A stretch of 28,763 nt of DNA from a virus (IMGVR_UViG_3300008469_000014:1-28763), one strand, 5' to 3'; shown: positions 14,812 to 22,665, counted from the first letter of the stretch. A program made the numbers and translations. Notes: generated by a model from the letters alone, not told the origin.

Positions 14812-14816
14812 TTGTT

Positions 14817-15263
14817 ATGAATTATAATAACAACATGAATGAATTAATGACAATTTTTGATAAATTGTTCGTTAATTTCGAAGATGTCTTTGAGGCACCA
14901 ACAGTTCAGAGAGGAGGTGAAATTTATCATGCTCCTAATTTTCCGCCAGTCAATGTTTATATTGATGAAAAAACTAAAGACCTAACTTTTGATTTTGCAA
15001 TCGCGGGTTATAAAAAAGAGGATATTTCAATTGAATTTGATGGTGATAAAATGATATTAACCATTAAAGAAAAATCTTCTACAAGAAAAGGATTAAAACT
15101 TTTAAAGAAAGGAATAAAAACTACAGAAGTTCGTTCCCATTTTACAGTTCCTGTTTCTAAATATGAAACAGATAAGGCGGAAGCAGAAATAAATGATGGT
15201 ATTCTTGCAATAACTATACCAGCTAGAGATGAAATAAAACCAAGATTATTAACAATTAAATAA
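14817..15263 (+). CDS. Small heat-shock protein, Hsp20/alpha-crystallin family
   Basis: A 148-residue small heat-shock protein, an ATP-independent holdase for unfolding proteins. The alpha-crystallin domain starts at PPVNVYIDEKTKDLTFDFAI and includes AGYKKEDISIEFDGDKMILT, the RSHFTVPVS strand and the AEINDGILAITIPA hallmark. A short C-terminal extension with LLTIK follows. The start is ATG 14817, with GGAGG 6 nt upstream; a longer in-frame extension back to 14733 would read through the promoter and is rejected. Hsp20 genes are known in T4-related cyanophages. It is a single-gene unit with its own strong promoter and terminator (15296-15318). Confidence 0.9.
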   Translation: MNYNNNMNELMTIFDKLFVNFEDVFEAPTVQRGGEIYHAPNFPPVNVYIDEKTKDLTFDFAIAGYKKEDISIEFDGDKMILTIKEKSSTRKGLKLLKKGIKTTEVRSHFTVPVSKYETDKAEAEINDGILAITIPARDEIKPRLLTIK

Positions 15264-15295
15264 GTTTTATTTTTTACCCCCCTTGATAAAACTTT

Positions 15296-15326
15296 GGAGA
15301 CATTTTTTAAATGTCTCCTTTTTTTT
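15296..15326 (+). terminator. Intrinsic terminator of hsp20
   Basis: GGAGACATTT, loop TTT, AAATGTCTCC (15296-15318), followed by eight T. A 10-bp perfect stem. Confidence 0.9.
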
Positions 15327-15330
15327 ATTA

Positions 15331-15367
15331 TAAAAAAAATCCCTTCAGGACAGCCTGAAGGGATTTT
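15331..15367 (-). terminator. Intrinsic terminator of the tail tube gene
   Basis: ATCCCTTCAGG (15339-15349), loop ACAG, CCTGAAGGGAT (15354-15364), extended by A/T pairs, with a T-run on the minus strand. It lies 18 nt after the tail tube stop codon and is the most GC-rich and strongest terminator in the window. Confidence 0.9.
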
Positions 15368-15384
15368 AAGTTAAAAGAATAATC

Positions 15385-15924
15385 TTAAAACTTGGGTGTT
15401 GTGTCTTCGTCATTACCTTTTAATGCATAATCATATTTAAATGTAACATTACATTCAGATATAGTATCATCTTCATAAGACAAAGCATCGCCCCAGCCAA
15501 CTGATGTTGGCCAAATATAATAAATATTCCAAAGTCTTACAATTCCACCAGCAGGATCTAATTGAGCCATAGTAGCTGATGTACTATATTGAGATTTGAA
15601 ATACATTTGTCCAGTAATAGGATTATAAATGCTTTGAGACCAATCATAAAGAATTTGACCAGATGAAGATGCTCCTGCAATATAATCATAAAAAGTTGCT
15701 GTAAGATCGGTCCATGTTGGTTTTCCAGCAGTATAAAATCTTTCATTTAATCTATGTGATTCAATTGGATTATAAGTAATTTGTGGAATTGTAGCTGTGT
15801 GAGCAGCAAAAGCTAATTCAGCAGCATTTCCTCCACCAGGTATTGCTGTAAATTGCATAACGAACCTGTTTTTTTTCAAAGACTCTAAACTAGAGCTTCT
15901 ACTTGTTGTTAATGATATAGCCAT
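15385..15924 (-). CDS. Tail tube protein (gp19-like)
   Basis: A 179-residue protein with the size and pattern of T4 gp19, whose hexameric rings form the inner tube of contractile tails. Typical segments are RFVMQFTAIPGG near residue 20, ATIPQITYNPIESHR near 45, FYTAGKPTWTDLTATFYDY near 65, then YDWSQSIYNPITGQMYF and the C-terminal YEDDTISECNVTFKYDYA. AGGAG lies before ATG 15924. A strong terminator and its own promoter motif (15948-15958) make it monocistronic, as expected for a protein needed in many copies. Codons include more GC-rich choices than the neighbours, as is common in highly expressed virion genes. Confidence 0.85.
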   Translation of the reverse strand: MAISLTTSRSSSLESLKKNRFVMQFTAIPGGGNAAELAFAAHTATIPQITYNPIESHRLNERFYTAGKPTWTDLTATFYDYIAGASSSGQILYDWSQSIYNPITGQMYFKSQYSTSATMAQLDPAGGIVRLWNIYYIWPTSVGWGDALSYEDDTISECNVTFKYDYALKGNDEDTTPKF

Positions 15925-15947
15925 AATTTTCTCCTATAAGTTATTAT

Positions 15948-15960
15948 ATTTATCTTAACT
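15948..15960 (-). promoter_or_regulatory. Candidate late-type promoter motif (AGTTAAGATAAAT)
   Basis: A minus-strand motif one base different from TGTAAAGATAAAT in its core, 23 nt before the tail tube ATG. As this gene must be strongly expressed late, this is the most informative copy for assigning the motif to late transcription. Confidence 0.5.
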
Positions 15961-15974
15961 CGTAAATTAGATTA

Positions 15975-15985
15975 TGTAAGATAAT
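15975..15985 (+). promoter_or_regulatory. Candidate late-type promoter motif (TGTAAGATAAT)
   Basis: A plus-strand copy lacking one A, 28 nt before the HNH gene at 16014. It faces away from the tail tube copy, 14 bases apart. Confidence 0.4.
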
Positions 15986-16013
15986 GTTATCAAAGAATAT
16001 TATTTGAGGGCTT

Positions 16014-16565
16014 ATGAACAGAAAAGAATACAGTAAAAAATATAGAGATTTAAATAAAGAAGAAATAAAAGAATATAAAAGAAAATGGTATCAAGAAAAT
16101 AAAGAAAGAATAAAAATGAAGTCAAAAAAATACTATATGGAGCACAAAGAAGAAATTCTTAAAAAAAGAAAATTATATATTCTTGAAAAATTTGGAACAG
16201 ATATGAATTATCAAATAAAGAAAAATGTTTTACATTATATTAAACAAGGATTAGAAACTGGTTATTGGACTAATGAAATAGAAAATCTATTAGGATATTC
16301 AGTAGAAGATTTAATAAATCATTTAAATTCATTTAAACATGATAAAGATTGGCATATTCATCATATTATTCCAGTTAGAGTTTATAATTTCTATAATAAA
16401 GATGATATAAAAAAATGTTGGAGTTTAGCTAATATTATTCCTTTAAAAAATGAAGAAATGAATAATGATATAGATTGGGATTTGATAGAAGAAAAAAAAT
16501 TAGAATATTTATTGCCTGATACTTTAATGATTAATGATTTAATTGGGAGACATCATGAAATTTAA
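16014..16565 (+). CDS. HNH endonuclease (free-standing homing type)
   Basis: A 183-residue HNH nuclease. The N-terminal 60 residues are repeats of a short charged helix (KYRDLNKEEIKEYKRKW, YQENKERIKMKSKKY, YMEHKEEILKKRK), a DNA-contact module common in phage HNH enzymes. The nuclease core is WHIHHIIPVRVYNF, then CWSLANIIPLKNEEMN, with the HH pair near residue 118 and the Asn in LANIIPL. The ATG has GAGGG upstream. Enzymes of this kind cut a related genome and spread by repair. It sits at the junction of virion and replication genes. The next gene starts inside its last codons, which suggests stable integration. Confidence 0.85.
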   Translation: MNRKEYSKKYRDLNKEEIKEYKRKWYQENKERIKMKSKKYYMEHKEEILKKRKLYILEKFGTDMNYQIKKNVLHYIKQGLETGYWTNEIENLLGYSVEDLINHLNSFKHDKDWHIHHIIPVRVYNFYNKDDIKKCWSLANIIPLKNEEMNNDIDWDLIEEKKLEYLLPDTLMINDLIGRHHEI

Positions 16566-16815
16566 TACTATGGTTAAAAAATTTGTATATTTTTTAGAGA
16601 ATAAAGGTGAATATAATCAAAAATATGCAGATATGATTCTTAAAGAAGCTACTGCTTGGGACAAAGTTCGTTTATTAAAAGAATTAGAACGTCAGGTTCG
16701 TATATTTGTTGAATATGATGAAATGCCTAATAAAGTTAATTTTAACTATTTACCTTTTTGTGAAAAGTTTATGACGAATTTTCCACCAACATATTCCTTG
16801 ACAAAAAAAGAATAA
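16555..16815 (+). CDS. Small protein of unknown function (86 aa) ending inside a promoter
   Basis: An 86-residue protein starting MKFNTMVKKFVYFLENKGEY at ATG 16555, with GGGAG 6 nt upstream, overlapping the end of the HNH gene by 11 nt. It is helical and mixed-charge, with no recognised motif. Its last codons are read from the promoter of the next operon: TTG ACA AAA AAA GAA TAA gives LTKKE-stop, so the promoter sequence supplies the C-terminus and stop codon. Its original C-terminus may have been replaced when the promoter arrived. Confidence 0.6.
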   Translation: MKFNTMVKKFVYFLENKGEYNQKYADMILKEATAWDKVRLLKELERQVRIFVEYDEMPNKVNFNYLPFCEKFMTNFPPTYSLTKKE

Positions 16816-16826
16816 TTTGATATAAT
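16798..16826 (+). promoter_or_regulatory. Strong sigma-70 promoter for the sbcD/sbcC operon
   Basis: TTGACA (16798-16803), 17-bp spacer, TATAAT (16821-16826), a member of the seven-copy family. It overlaps the 3' end of the upstream gene, whose TAA stop (16813-16815) lies in the spacer. The leader to ATG 16843 is only about 10 nt and carries AGGAG. Confidence 0.9.
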
Positions 16827-16842
16827 TCTAATAGGAGTTAAA

Positions 16843-17079
16843 ATGAAGATTAATATTGAAAATAAAAATGCTAGTAAAGTTCCAGACGTTGGAGAAGTAT
16901 GGAAGAATTCATATAATGAAGATTATTATATGAGAATGAATGACGAACAAGGAAAAATAATATTAGGAGATCCAGAACAAGATGTAATTTACTCTATAGA
17001 TTTAAAAAGTGGCAGAATATTATTTACTCCAAAAAATTCAAAGTTTATTATTTTAGATGTGGAACTAGTAAATGTCTAA
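16843..17079 (+). CDS. Small beta-rich protein of unknown function (78 aa)
   Basis: A 78-residue acidic protein with an alternating beta pattern (VGEVWKNSYNEDYYMRM, GKIILGD, VIYSIDLKSGRILFTP, KFIILDVELVNV) suggesting a small barrel. It is the first gene of the operon with sbcD and sbcC, with an AGGAG ribosome binding site, and it overlaps sbcD by 8 nt, so the two are translationally coupled. No family is recognised. A regulator or accessory subunit of the nuclease is possible from position alone. Confidence 0.6.
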   Translation: MKINIENKNASKVPDVGEVWKNSYNEDYYMRMNDEQGKIILGDPEQDVIYSIDLKSGRILFTPKNSKFIILDVELVNV

Positions 17080-18052
17080 AGTTCTTTTGACCTCGGATTG
17101 GCATATAGAGTCAGGAATATATACTGATATTGGAATAGATTATATTTCTTATTTACAAGATTTTTGCAAGAAAGAAGGAATAACAGATATAATCATTGCA
17201 GGAGATATTTTTGAAAAATCTGCTAAAATACATAATGATGCATTTATCCCATTATTTTTTAAATTTAAAGAGCTTAAAGATAATGGTTTAAATATTATAA
17301 TAATTCTTGGCAATCATGATATTTATAATGTAGAAAATAGTAGTCTTGTAGAAACATTTTCTGTATTTGGGAAAGTTGTAAAATCATTTGAACAAATTCA
17401 ATTAGGAGGAAGAACAATTGACTTACTTCCATATACTAAAAATGTAGATGATATACCAGAATCAGGTAATATATTAATTACTCATTTAAGTATTGCAGAT
17501 TTTCAATTTGATAATAAGTATCATGTAAATGAAAAAGCAGGTTTTTCTCGTAAGTTATTTAAAGATTATAATAAAGTATTTTCTGGACATTTTCATAGAC
17601 CACAGAATAAAGGAAATATTGTTTATATGGGCTCGCCCTATCAAATGAATTTTGGTGAAATCGGACAAAAGAAAGGATTTATTACTTTAGATTTAGATAA
17701 TTATGAATGGAAAAGGCATTATTATACTCAAGCTCCAACTTACAAAAAAATAAATGGTGAAGATTTTAATAAAGAAGATGTAAATAATTCTTTTGTTCAA
17801 GTAGTTATAAAAGAAAAATTAGATAATTATGTTAAGCTTAAACATATTTTATATGAAAAAGGCGCATTAGAAATAACTCCTTACTTTGTAGATAATACAG
17901 AAGAATTAAATATAAATGACAAAGCATCTATTGATATGAATTCCTCTATAAAAGATATGGTTAAGGATTTTATATTAAATGATATAAATTCAGAAGGAAT
18001 AGATAATACTAAATTATTGAATATATTTGAAAAAGTTGTTCAGGCTATGTAA
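17072..18052 (+). CDS. SbcD/gp47-type nuclease subunit
   Basis: A 326-residue metallophosphoesterase, the Mre11-like nuclease half of the SbcCD (T4 gp46/47) complex that processes DNA ends for recombination-dependent replication. The metal-binding motifs are all present: SDWHIE (residues 8-13), AGDIFEKS near 45, GNHDIY near 83, a THLS histidine near 135, and SGHFHRP near 170 with MGSPYQMNFGE after it. The start overlaps the small gene upstream, and its TAA overlaps the ATG of the next gene (TAATG). The sbcC-like gene is 455 nt downstream in the same operon. Confidence 0.9.
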   Translation: MSKVLLTSDWHIESGIYTDIGIDYISYLQDFCKKEGITDIIIAGDIFEKSAKIHNDAFIPLFFKFKELKDNGLNIIIILGNHDIYNVENSSLVETFSVFGKVVKSFEQIQLGGRTIDLLPYTKNVDDIPESGNILITHLSIADFQFDNKYHVNEKAGFSRKLFKDYNKVFSGHFHRPQNKGNIVYMGSPYQMNFGEIGQKKGFITLDLDNYEWKRHYYTQAPTYKKINGEDFNKEDVNNSFVQVVIKEKLDNYVKLKHILYEKGALEITPYFVDNTEELNINDKASIDMNSSIKDMVKDFILNDINSEGIDNTKLLNIFEKVVQAM

Positions 18053-18369
18053 TGGAGAAACTTGAAACATTGGCAAGAATATTTAATAATTATTTAAGCA
18101 ATATAGATGTTAAGTATTTTGAAATTGATAGGGGGATACTTTATAAAGTTTATAGATTATATAATCCTCCTCATAAGAAAAGTATTCTTAGTAATTTTTT
18201 AGGGGAATTTCAACATGCAGTTTTAATTTCAGGCTTTCAAGAAAATACTTTTAATAAAGAAATACAATCAATGGAAACTGAATTAAAATTAAATAGCTAT
18301 AAAAATAGATTAACAATAACAATAGATAAACCAAAAGGAGCTGAATTCATTGAAAACGACAAAAGGTAG
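18052..18369 (+). CDS. Small protein of unknown function between gp47 and gp46 (105 aa)
   Basis: A 105-residue protein that starts in a TAATG overlap with sbcD, so it is translated with it. It has a helical N-terminus (LETLARIFNNYLSNIDVKYF) and a mixed remainder with IDRGILYKVYRLYNPPHK and a basic end. No motif is recognised. Small open frames are also found between genes 47 and 46 in T4, but I cannot show homology. Confidence 0.65.
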   Translation: MEKLETLARIFNNYLSNIDVKYFEIDRGILYKVYRLYNPPHKKSILSNFLGEFQHAVLISGFQENTFNKEIQSMETELKLNSYKNRLTITIDKPKGAEFIENDKR

Positions 18370-18508
18370 ATTAAATACATTTCCATTTATATATAAATAT
18401 TTTCTTAAAGAGACAATAATGATAACTTTAAAAAAAGAGAAAGTATCTATATTTACTGATGGAACTATAAAAAGAACAAAAAGCTACTCAAAAAATAGAG
18501 ATAAATAA
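18350..18508 (+). CDS. Small basic protein, TTG start (52 aa)
   Basis: An open frame of 52 codons from TTG 18350 to TAA 18508. A strong AAAAGGAG (18333-18340) lies 9 nt before the TTG, and the stop shares its final A with the ATG of gene 46 (TAATG). The reading frame overlaps the end of the previous gene by 20 nt. The product, starting (M)KTTKGRLNTFPFIYKYFLKE, is basic with no known motif. An internal ATG at 18419 would give only 29 residues and has a poorer ribosome binding site. The good ribosome binding site and coupled overlaps are the evidence for translation. Confidence 0.5.
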   Translation: MKTTKGRLNTFPFIYKYFLKETIMITLKKEKVSIFTDGTIKRTKSYSKNRDK

Positions 18509-20685
18509 TGAAATTACAATATGTTAAATTAAAAAACTTTAAAAGTTATCCTGATGCTGAAACAAAATTTGATTTAAGTTTTGATGGAATTAAATTAGTT
18601 GTTGGAGCTAATGGAGATGGTAAATCTACATTTTTTGATGCTATCATTTGGTGTATTTATGGCAAAAATCAAGATGATGCAGATGGAATAGTAAATAGAA
18701 AAACAAAGAAAAATTGCAAAGTTGAAGTTGGTTTTAAAATTGGTGGAAAAAATTATTCTATAATTAGATATAGAAAGCATGAGACTAATGGAAATAAATT
18801 GTTATTCTTTAAAGGAACCAAAAATATATCTCAAAGAACTGCTGGAGCTACTCAAGAATTAATTGATAATGTAATTGAAATTCAATATAATACTATGATA
18901 TCTTCGGTTATTCTTTCATCAGAACTTTATAAATCCTTTTTAAGGTCATCACGTGCTGATAGATTGAAAATATTTGAATCTATTCTTTCATTAAAAGAAA
19001 TAACAATTTTTTATAATAAACTTAAAAAATTAAAAGTTCCAATAGATGAAAAAGTTTTATTAGAAGAAAGAGAAAAAGAAAAAATTGAAGTTTCAATTGC
19101 TTCTCTTAGCGATAATATTGATGAGTATAAAGAAGGAGTAAAGAAAACTCTTTTAAAATTAAAAACTGATAAAGAAAAATTACAAGATGAAGTATTTAAA
19201 TTAACAGGAAAAATTGCTGATTATGATAAAATTGATGTTGATAAAGAATTACTTAATAATGAAACATATGATTTAATTATAAAACAAAATATAGAAATTC
19301 AAAATGAAATAGATAAAAGTAAAGAAAAAATTTTAAATATTAATAATTTAATAAATAATTATGAAGCTAATAAATTAAAAATAAAAAAATGGGAAGAAGT
19401 AGATGTAAATGCTGAGATTGTTTTATTGGATAAATATGAAGAAGATATTGCTCATAATGAAAAAATTCAAAATGGAATAAGCAAATTAAGTTCTGGTTTA
19501 AAAGATAATAAATTTTTAAGTAATAGTATAGATGAAAAAGAAAATGAAAAGAGAAATTTGTTATCTGAAATAGATAAAATAAAAAGTAATATGAACATAT
19601 GTCCTGTCTGCAAACAAAAAGTAGATGAAGAATTAACTAAGTCATTATTAGATAAAAATAATAAAGAAGTTATTTCTATTCAAAATGAAATAGATAAAAG
19701 AGCAAAAGAGCTTGCTTCTAATGAAAAGAATAATGAAGAAATAAATTTAGCAATAAATAAATTAAAAGGAATGTTAGTAGATGATTTACATAAACCTGTT
19801 TATACTAGAGAATATTTAATTAATTTAGAAAAGAAAATTAGAGAAGCAAAAACTGAAAATCTTTTATTTAAAAAAGATATAGAAGCTGCTGATAAATCTA
19901 ATAAAGAAATAAAAAATTTAATTAGAGAGAAAGAGCTTAAAATAAAAGAAAATAAAGAGAATATTAATGAGCCTGAACATCATACTATTTTCTTAAAAGA
20001 TTTAAAAGAAAAGCTTGTTTTACTTAAAGAAGAAGCAGAAGAAAAAAGACTTGAAATTGAAAAAATTGATGTTAAAGCAAAATCTTCATATGATAAAGGA
20101 TATATAGATAATACTTTAGAAACTATTAAAAAATTAAAATCAAAATTAAAAATAGTCAAGAAGAAACTAAAAGATGCTAAAATTGAAAGAAATCATTATG
20201 ATATATTACTTACAGTATTTTCAAATAAAGATTCAGGATTTAAAAAGTTTTTTATAAATAAAATGGTAAGTATTTTTAATGATAGAGTTAATTTTTATAT
20301 GCCATTCTTTTTTGATGAAATTATTAAAGTCACTTTTGACAAGGATTTAAATGAAACAATAAAGGTAGATAATGAGGTTGTAAATTTTGCGTCATTTAGT
20401 TCTGGTCAAAAAACAAGATTTGATATTGCTATTTCTTTTTCATTATTTATGATGGTTAAAACATTTTTTTCTACTGTTATAAATCTTTTAGTATTTGATG
20501 AAATTTTAGATGGAAATTTAGATGAGAAAGGTTTTAATTCTGTTTATGAAATAGTGGAAAATTTAGGTGAACATAATACAGTATTTGTTGTATCACATCA
20601 AGAATTTTATAAAGAAAAGTTTAATCATCATATTCAAATAAAGAGAAATAGTAAAGGATTTAGTTATATCAAAAAGGAAGTATAA
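18508..20685 (+). CDS. SbcC/gp46-type ATPase subunit (Rad50-like)
   Basis: A 725-residue SMC/Rad50-type ATPase, partner of the gp47-like nuclease. Walker A GANGDGKST is at residues 33-41. A long coiled coil (about 180-600) is interrupted by a zinc hook CPVC at Cys365-Cys368, where two molecules dimerise. The C-terminal lobe has the signature FSSGQKTRFDIAIS, Walker B LLVFDEILDG and the H-loop VSHQEF. The coiled coil is longer than in T4 gp46 (about 560 aa). Co-transcribed and coupled with the genes upstream. In T4 the complex resects double-strand ends so that UvsX can load. Confidence 0.9.
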   Translation: MKLQYVKLKNFKSYPDAETKFDLSFDGIKLVVGANGDGKSTFFDAIIWCIYGKNQDDADGIVNRKTKKNCKVEVGFKIGGKNYSIIRYRKHETNGNKLLFFKGTKNISQRTAGATQELIDNVIEIQYNTMISSVILSSELYKSFLRSSRADRLKIFESILSLKEITIFYNKLKKLKVPIDEKVLLEEREKEKIEVSIASLSDNIDEYKEGVKKTLLKLKTDKEKLQDEVFKLTGKIADYDKIDVDKELLNNETYDLIIKQNIEIQNEIDKSKEKILNINNLINNYEANKLKIKKWEEVDVNAEIVLLDKYEEDIAHNEKIQNGISKLSSGLKDNKFLSNSIDEKENEKRNLLSEIDKIKSNMNICPVCKQKVDEELTKSLLDKNNKEVISIQNEIDKRAKELASNEKNNEEINLAINKLKGMLVDDLHKPVYTREYLINLEKKIREAKTENLLFKKDIEAADKSNKEIKNLIREKELKIKENKENINEPEHHTIFLKDLKEKLVLLKEEAEEKRLEIEKIDVKAKSSYDKGYIDNTLETIKKLKSKLKIVKKKLKDAKIERNHYDILLTVFSNKDSGFKKFFINKMVSIFNDRVNFYMPFFFDEIIKVTFDKDLNETIKVDNEVVNFASFSSGQKTRFDIAISFSLFMMVKTFFSTVINLLVFDEILDGNLDEKGFNSVYEIVENLGEHNTVFVVSHQEFYKEKFNHHIQIKRNSKGFSYIKKEV

Positions 20686-20687
20686 TT

Positions 20688-21095
20688 ATGAATGATAAAG
20701 AAGCAGAAGAAACTTTAGAACAAATAGCAGATAGAATTTTAAATAAATATAATTTCATAGAAATGATAAGCAATACTTATGGAGTAGCTGTGATGGAAGA
20801 TACTTCTATGGTTAGAATACTTAAAAATTTTGAAGTCGTTTCAGAAAATTGGAAACTTTATCAAAAATCATTAGCTCTTGAAGACAAAGAAAGTATTAAA
20901 AAAATATTAACAGTAAATACTGATGGAGGAATTATAGATACTGGAGATGTATTGATAAATATAAAAGATATAAAACTTATGTATCCAACTTATAGGATAA
21001 TGAATAATAGTGATGAAGAATTAGCTGAAGAACTGAAGAAAGAAAAAAATATAGAAGATTTTTTTAATGGTGGTTTTGAACAATATGATGAATGA
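20688..21095 (+). CDS. Acidic protein of unknown function (135 aa)
   Basis: A 135-residue acidic protein, starting 2 nt after sbcC with an AAGGAAG ribosome binding site. The N-terminus is helical (EAEETLEQIADRILNKYN) and is followed by a short beta region with GGIIDTGDVLINIKDIKL. The C-terminus is acidic (EELAEELKKEKNIEDFFNGG). It is the last gene of the sbcD/sbcC operon, ending just before a terminator (21105-21122). No family is recognised. Confidence 0.65.
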   Translation: MNDKEAEETLEQIADRILNKYNFIEMISNTYGVAVMEDTSMVRILKNFEVVSENWKLYQKSLALEDKESIKKILTVNTDGGIIDTGDVLINIKDIKLMYPTYRIMNNSDEELAEELKKEKNIEDFFNGGFEQYDE

Positions 21096-21096
21096 T

Positions 21097-21127
21097 AAAA
21101 AAAAGACACTCAATTGAGTGTCTTTTT
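21097..21127. terminator. Bidirectional intrinsic terminator
   Basis: A perfect 18-bp palindrome, GACACTCAATTGAGTGTC (21105-21122), with flanking A-run and T-run between convergent genes. It has the same outer stem as the terminator at 4042-4061. Confidence 0.9.
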
Positions 21128-21129
21128 AT

Positions 21130-22665
21130 TTAGCTTACCTTTTTCAAAGTATTATTTAATTTTTCTTTAACTTTATCTTTTGCTTTTTGAATAGCATTTT
21201 GATTTTTAGGTGTCATAATATTTTCAGGTGGCTTAGCTTTTTGTTTAACTGTTGCTTGTTTAAGGGCTTCTTCTTTTTTTCTTTTAGCATTAAAGTTATT
21301 AGATTTTTTTGCTGCTTCAACTTCTTTTTTTATTTTCTCTGCGTTTTTTATTAAACGAATTTGATAACTTCTTTTATCAAATGCTCTTGTATAATCAGCA
21401 TATTTATCTGGAGTATATGTTTTTATTAATTTTTCTTCTGTTGCTCTTTGAATTTTATCTACAACTTTTTTAGCTGTGTTTTTTACTGCTGTTCCGGCTC
21501 TTGATAACTGTTGTCCTTTATCGCTTTCTTTAAATTTTTTAGCAGCATCTTTTATTTTCCCAATAGTTTCTTTAGCTCTTAAACCAGTTCTTTCTAAAGC
21601 ATTTGCATCTCCTTTTACATCAATATTAAGAGTATACTTTTTTGTAAGAACTCCAAGTTCATTGAATTTCATTTTAGCTTTAGATGTTAAACTTCTTTTT
21701 TTAATAGGATCTGATGTTTTTTCCCAAGCATTTTTAAGTTTTTCTATTTCATAATTTATTTTATTAGCTTTAGCAGTATAGTTATTAAGCATGCTGGTTC
21801 TTTTATTTGCCCTTGCTCCACCATTATCTATACTCTTTTTTATAGAAGCTTCTGCTTCTTTTTGAGCTTCTTCACTTTGTTTAATATAATAATAAGGATT
21901 ATTAGGTTTATCAGCATTAACACCTGCTGCTGTTTTACCACCTAAAGAAAGTAAACGATTTGAAACTGCTATTTTGTTTTTTATTTCTGCTGGGGATGCT
22001 GCTTGTGTTTCGTCTGGCTTTTCGTTAGTATCATTTTCAGCAGGCTCTTCGGCCTTTGCAGGCTTTTCAGTTTTTGTAGGAGTTTCATTTTTTGCAGGAG
22101 TTTCAGCCTTTGCAGGAGTTTCAGTTTTTGCAGGTTCATCAGTTTTTGCAGGATTTTCATCTTTTGCAGGCTCTTCAGTTTTTGCAGGAGTTTCAGTTTT
22201 TGCAGGAGCTTCAGTTTTTGCAGGCTCTTCAGTTTTTGCAGGAGCTTCAGCTTTTAATTTAGAAACTTGTTTAACTGCTAATTTTTTTAATGTAGGTTTA
22301 AAAGGGGATTTTGTAAAGTTTTTTTCTCCTTCTTCTGGAACTATATTATATTTTTTTAAAACATTAGTTTCTGGATTAGATCTTTTACCAGTTGTTAAAA
22401 TATCTAATGCTAAAACTATATCTTTAAAACCAGGATTTTTATCAATATCAGCTTGAGTTAAAGATTTATCTTTTGTTTTACCATAGATTTCTTCTACATA
22501 ATCTTTATTAGCCTTTTTTAAAGTTTCTAAAGCTTCTTTTCTTACTAAAGGATCTTTTCTGTATTTTTTTGGGTCTTTAGATTTTTTTATAGATGAAGCT
22601 AAAGTTTCTACTTCAAGGGCTTCTTTTAATTCTTTATCTTTAATATAATCTTTAAAGGATTTCAT
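21130..22665 (-). CDS. Putative internal head protein with PAKTE hexapeptide repeats (511 aa)
   Basis: A 511-residue highly charged, helical protein. The N-terminus MKSFKDYIKDKELKEA resembles the capsid targeting sequence of T4 internal proteins (such as MKTYQEFIAE-A in IPIII). L13-K14-E15/A16 fits the T4 prohead protease rule (L/I)xE/(A/G/S). Residues 142-213 are twelve hexapeptides of the type PAKTEx, likely a flexible linker. The remainder is lysine-rich and helical (VDKIQRATEEKLIK and similar), with no catalytic motif. GGAG precedes ATG 22665. It is a monocistronic unit with a late-type motif 24 nt upstream and a strong terminator. If packaged, it would be injected with the DNA. The head assignment is inferred. 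Confidence 0.6.
   Translation of the reverse strand: MKSFKDYIKDKELKEALEVETLASSIKKSKDPKKYRKDPLVRKEALETLKKANKDYVEEIYGKTKDKSLTQADIDKNPGFKDIVLALDILTTGKRSNPETNVLKKYNIVPEEGEKNFTKSPFKPTLKKLAVKQVSKLKAEAPAKTEEPAKTEAPAKTETPAKTEEPAKDENPAKTDEPAKTETPAKAETPAKNETPTKTEKPAKAEEPAENDTNEKPDETQAASPAEIKNKIAVSNRLLSLGGKTAAGVNADKPNNPYYYIKQSEEAQKEAEASIKKSIDNGGARANKRTSMLNNYTAKANKINYEIEKLKNAWEKTSDPIKKRSLTSKAKMKFNELGVLTKKYTLNIDVKGDANALERTGLRAKETIGKIKDAAKKFKESDKGQQLSRAGTAVKNTAKKVVDKIQRATEEKLIKTYTPDKYADYTRAFDKRSYQIRLIKNAEKIKKEVEAAKKSNNFNAKRKKEEALKQATVKQKAKPPENIMTPKNQNAIQKAKDKVKEKLNNTLKKVS
22027..22242 (-). repeat. 18-bp tandem coding repeat (about 12 units, PAKTEx)
   Basis: Twelve imperfect 18-bp units encode PAKTEE, PAKTEA, PAKTET, PAKDEN, PAKTDE, PAKAET, PAKNET, PTKTEK and similar hexapeptides. 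The units differ by single substitutions and are in frame, so the number of copies can change by slippage or recombination without breaking the gene. Confidence 0.9.

Noticed and set aside
14733-14816. N-terminal extension of hsp20
   Set aside because: It would start inside the promoter -10 region. GGAGG with ideal spacing supports ATG 14817.
22027-22242. CRISPR array
   Set aside because: The repeat is a continuous in-frame 18-bp tandem coding repeat with no spacers.
21974-22456. Long plus-strand open frames rich in Phe, Ser and Gly, opposite the head protein gene
   Set aside because: They are antisense shadows of the PAKTE repeats and lack a ribosome binding site and promoter.
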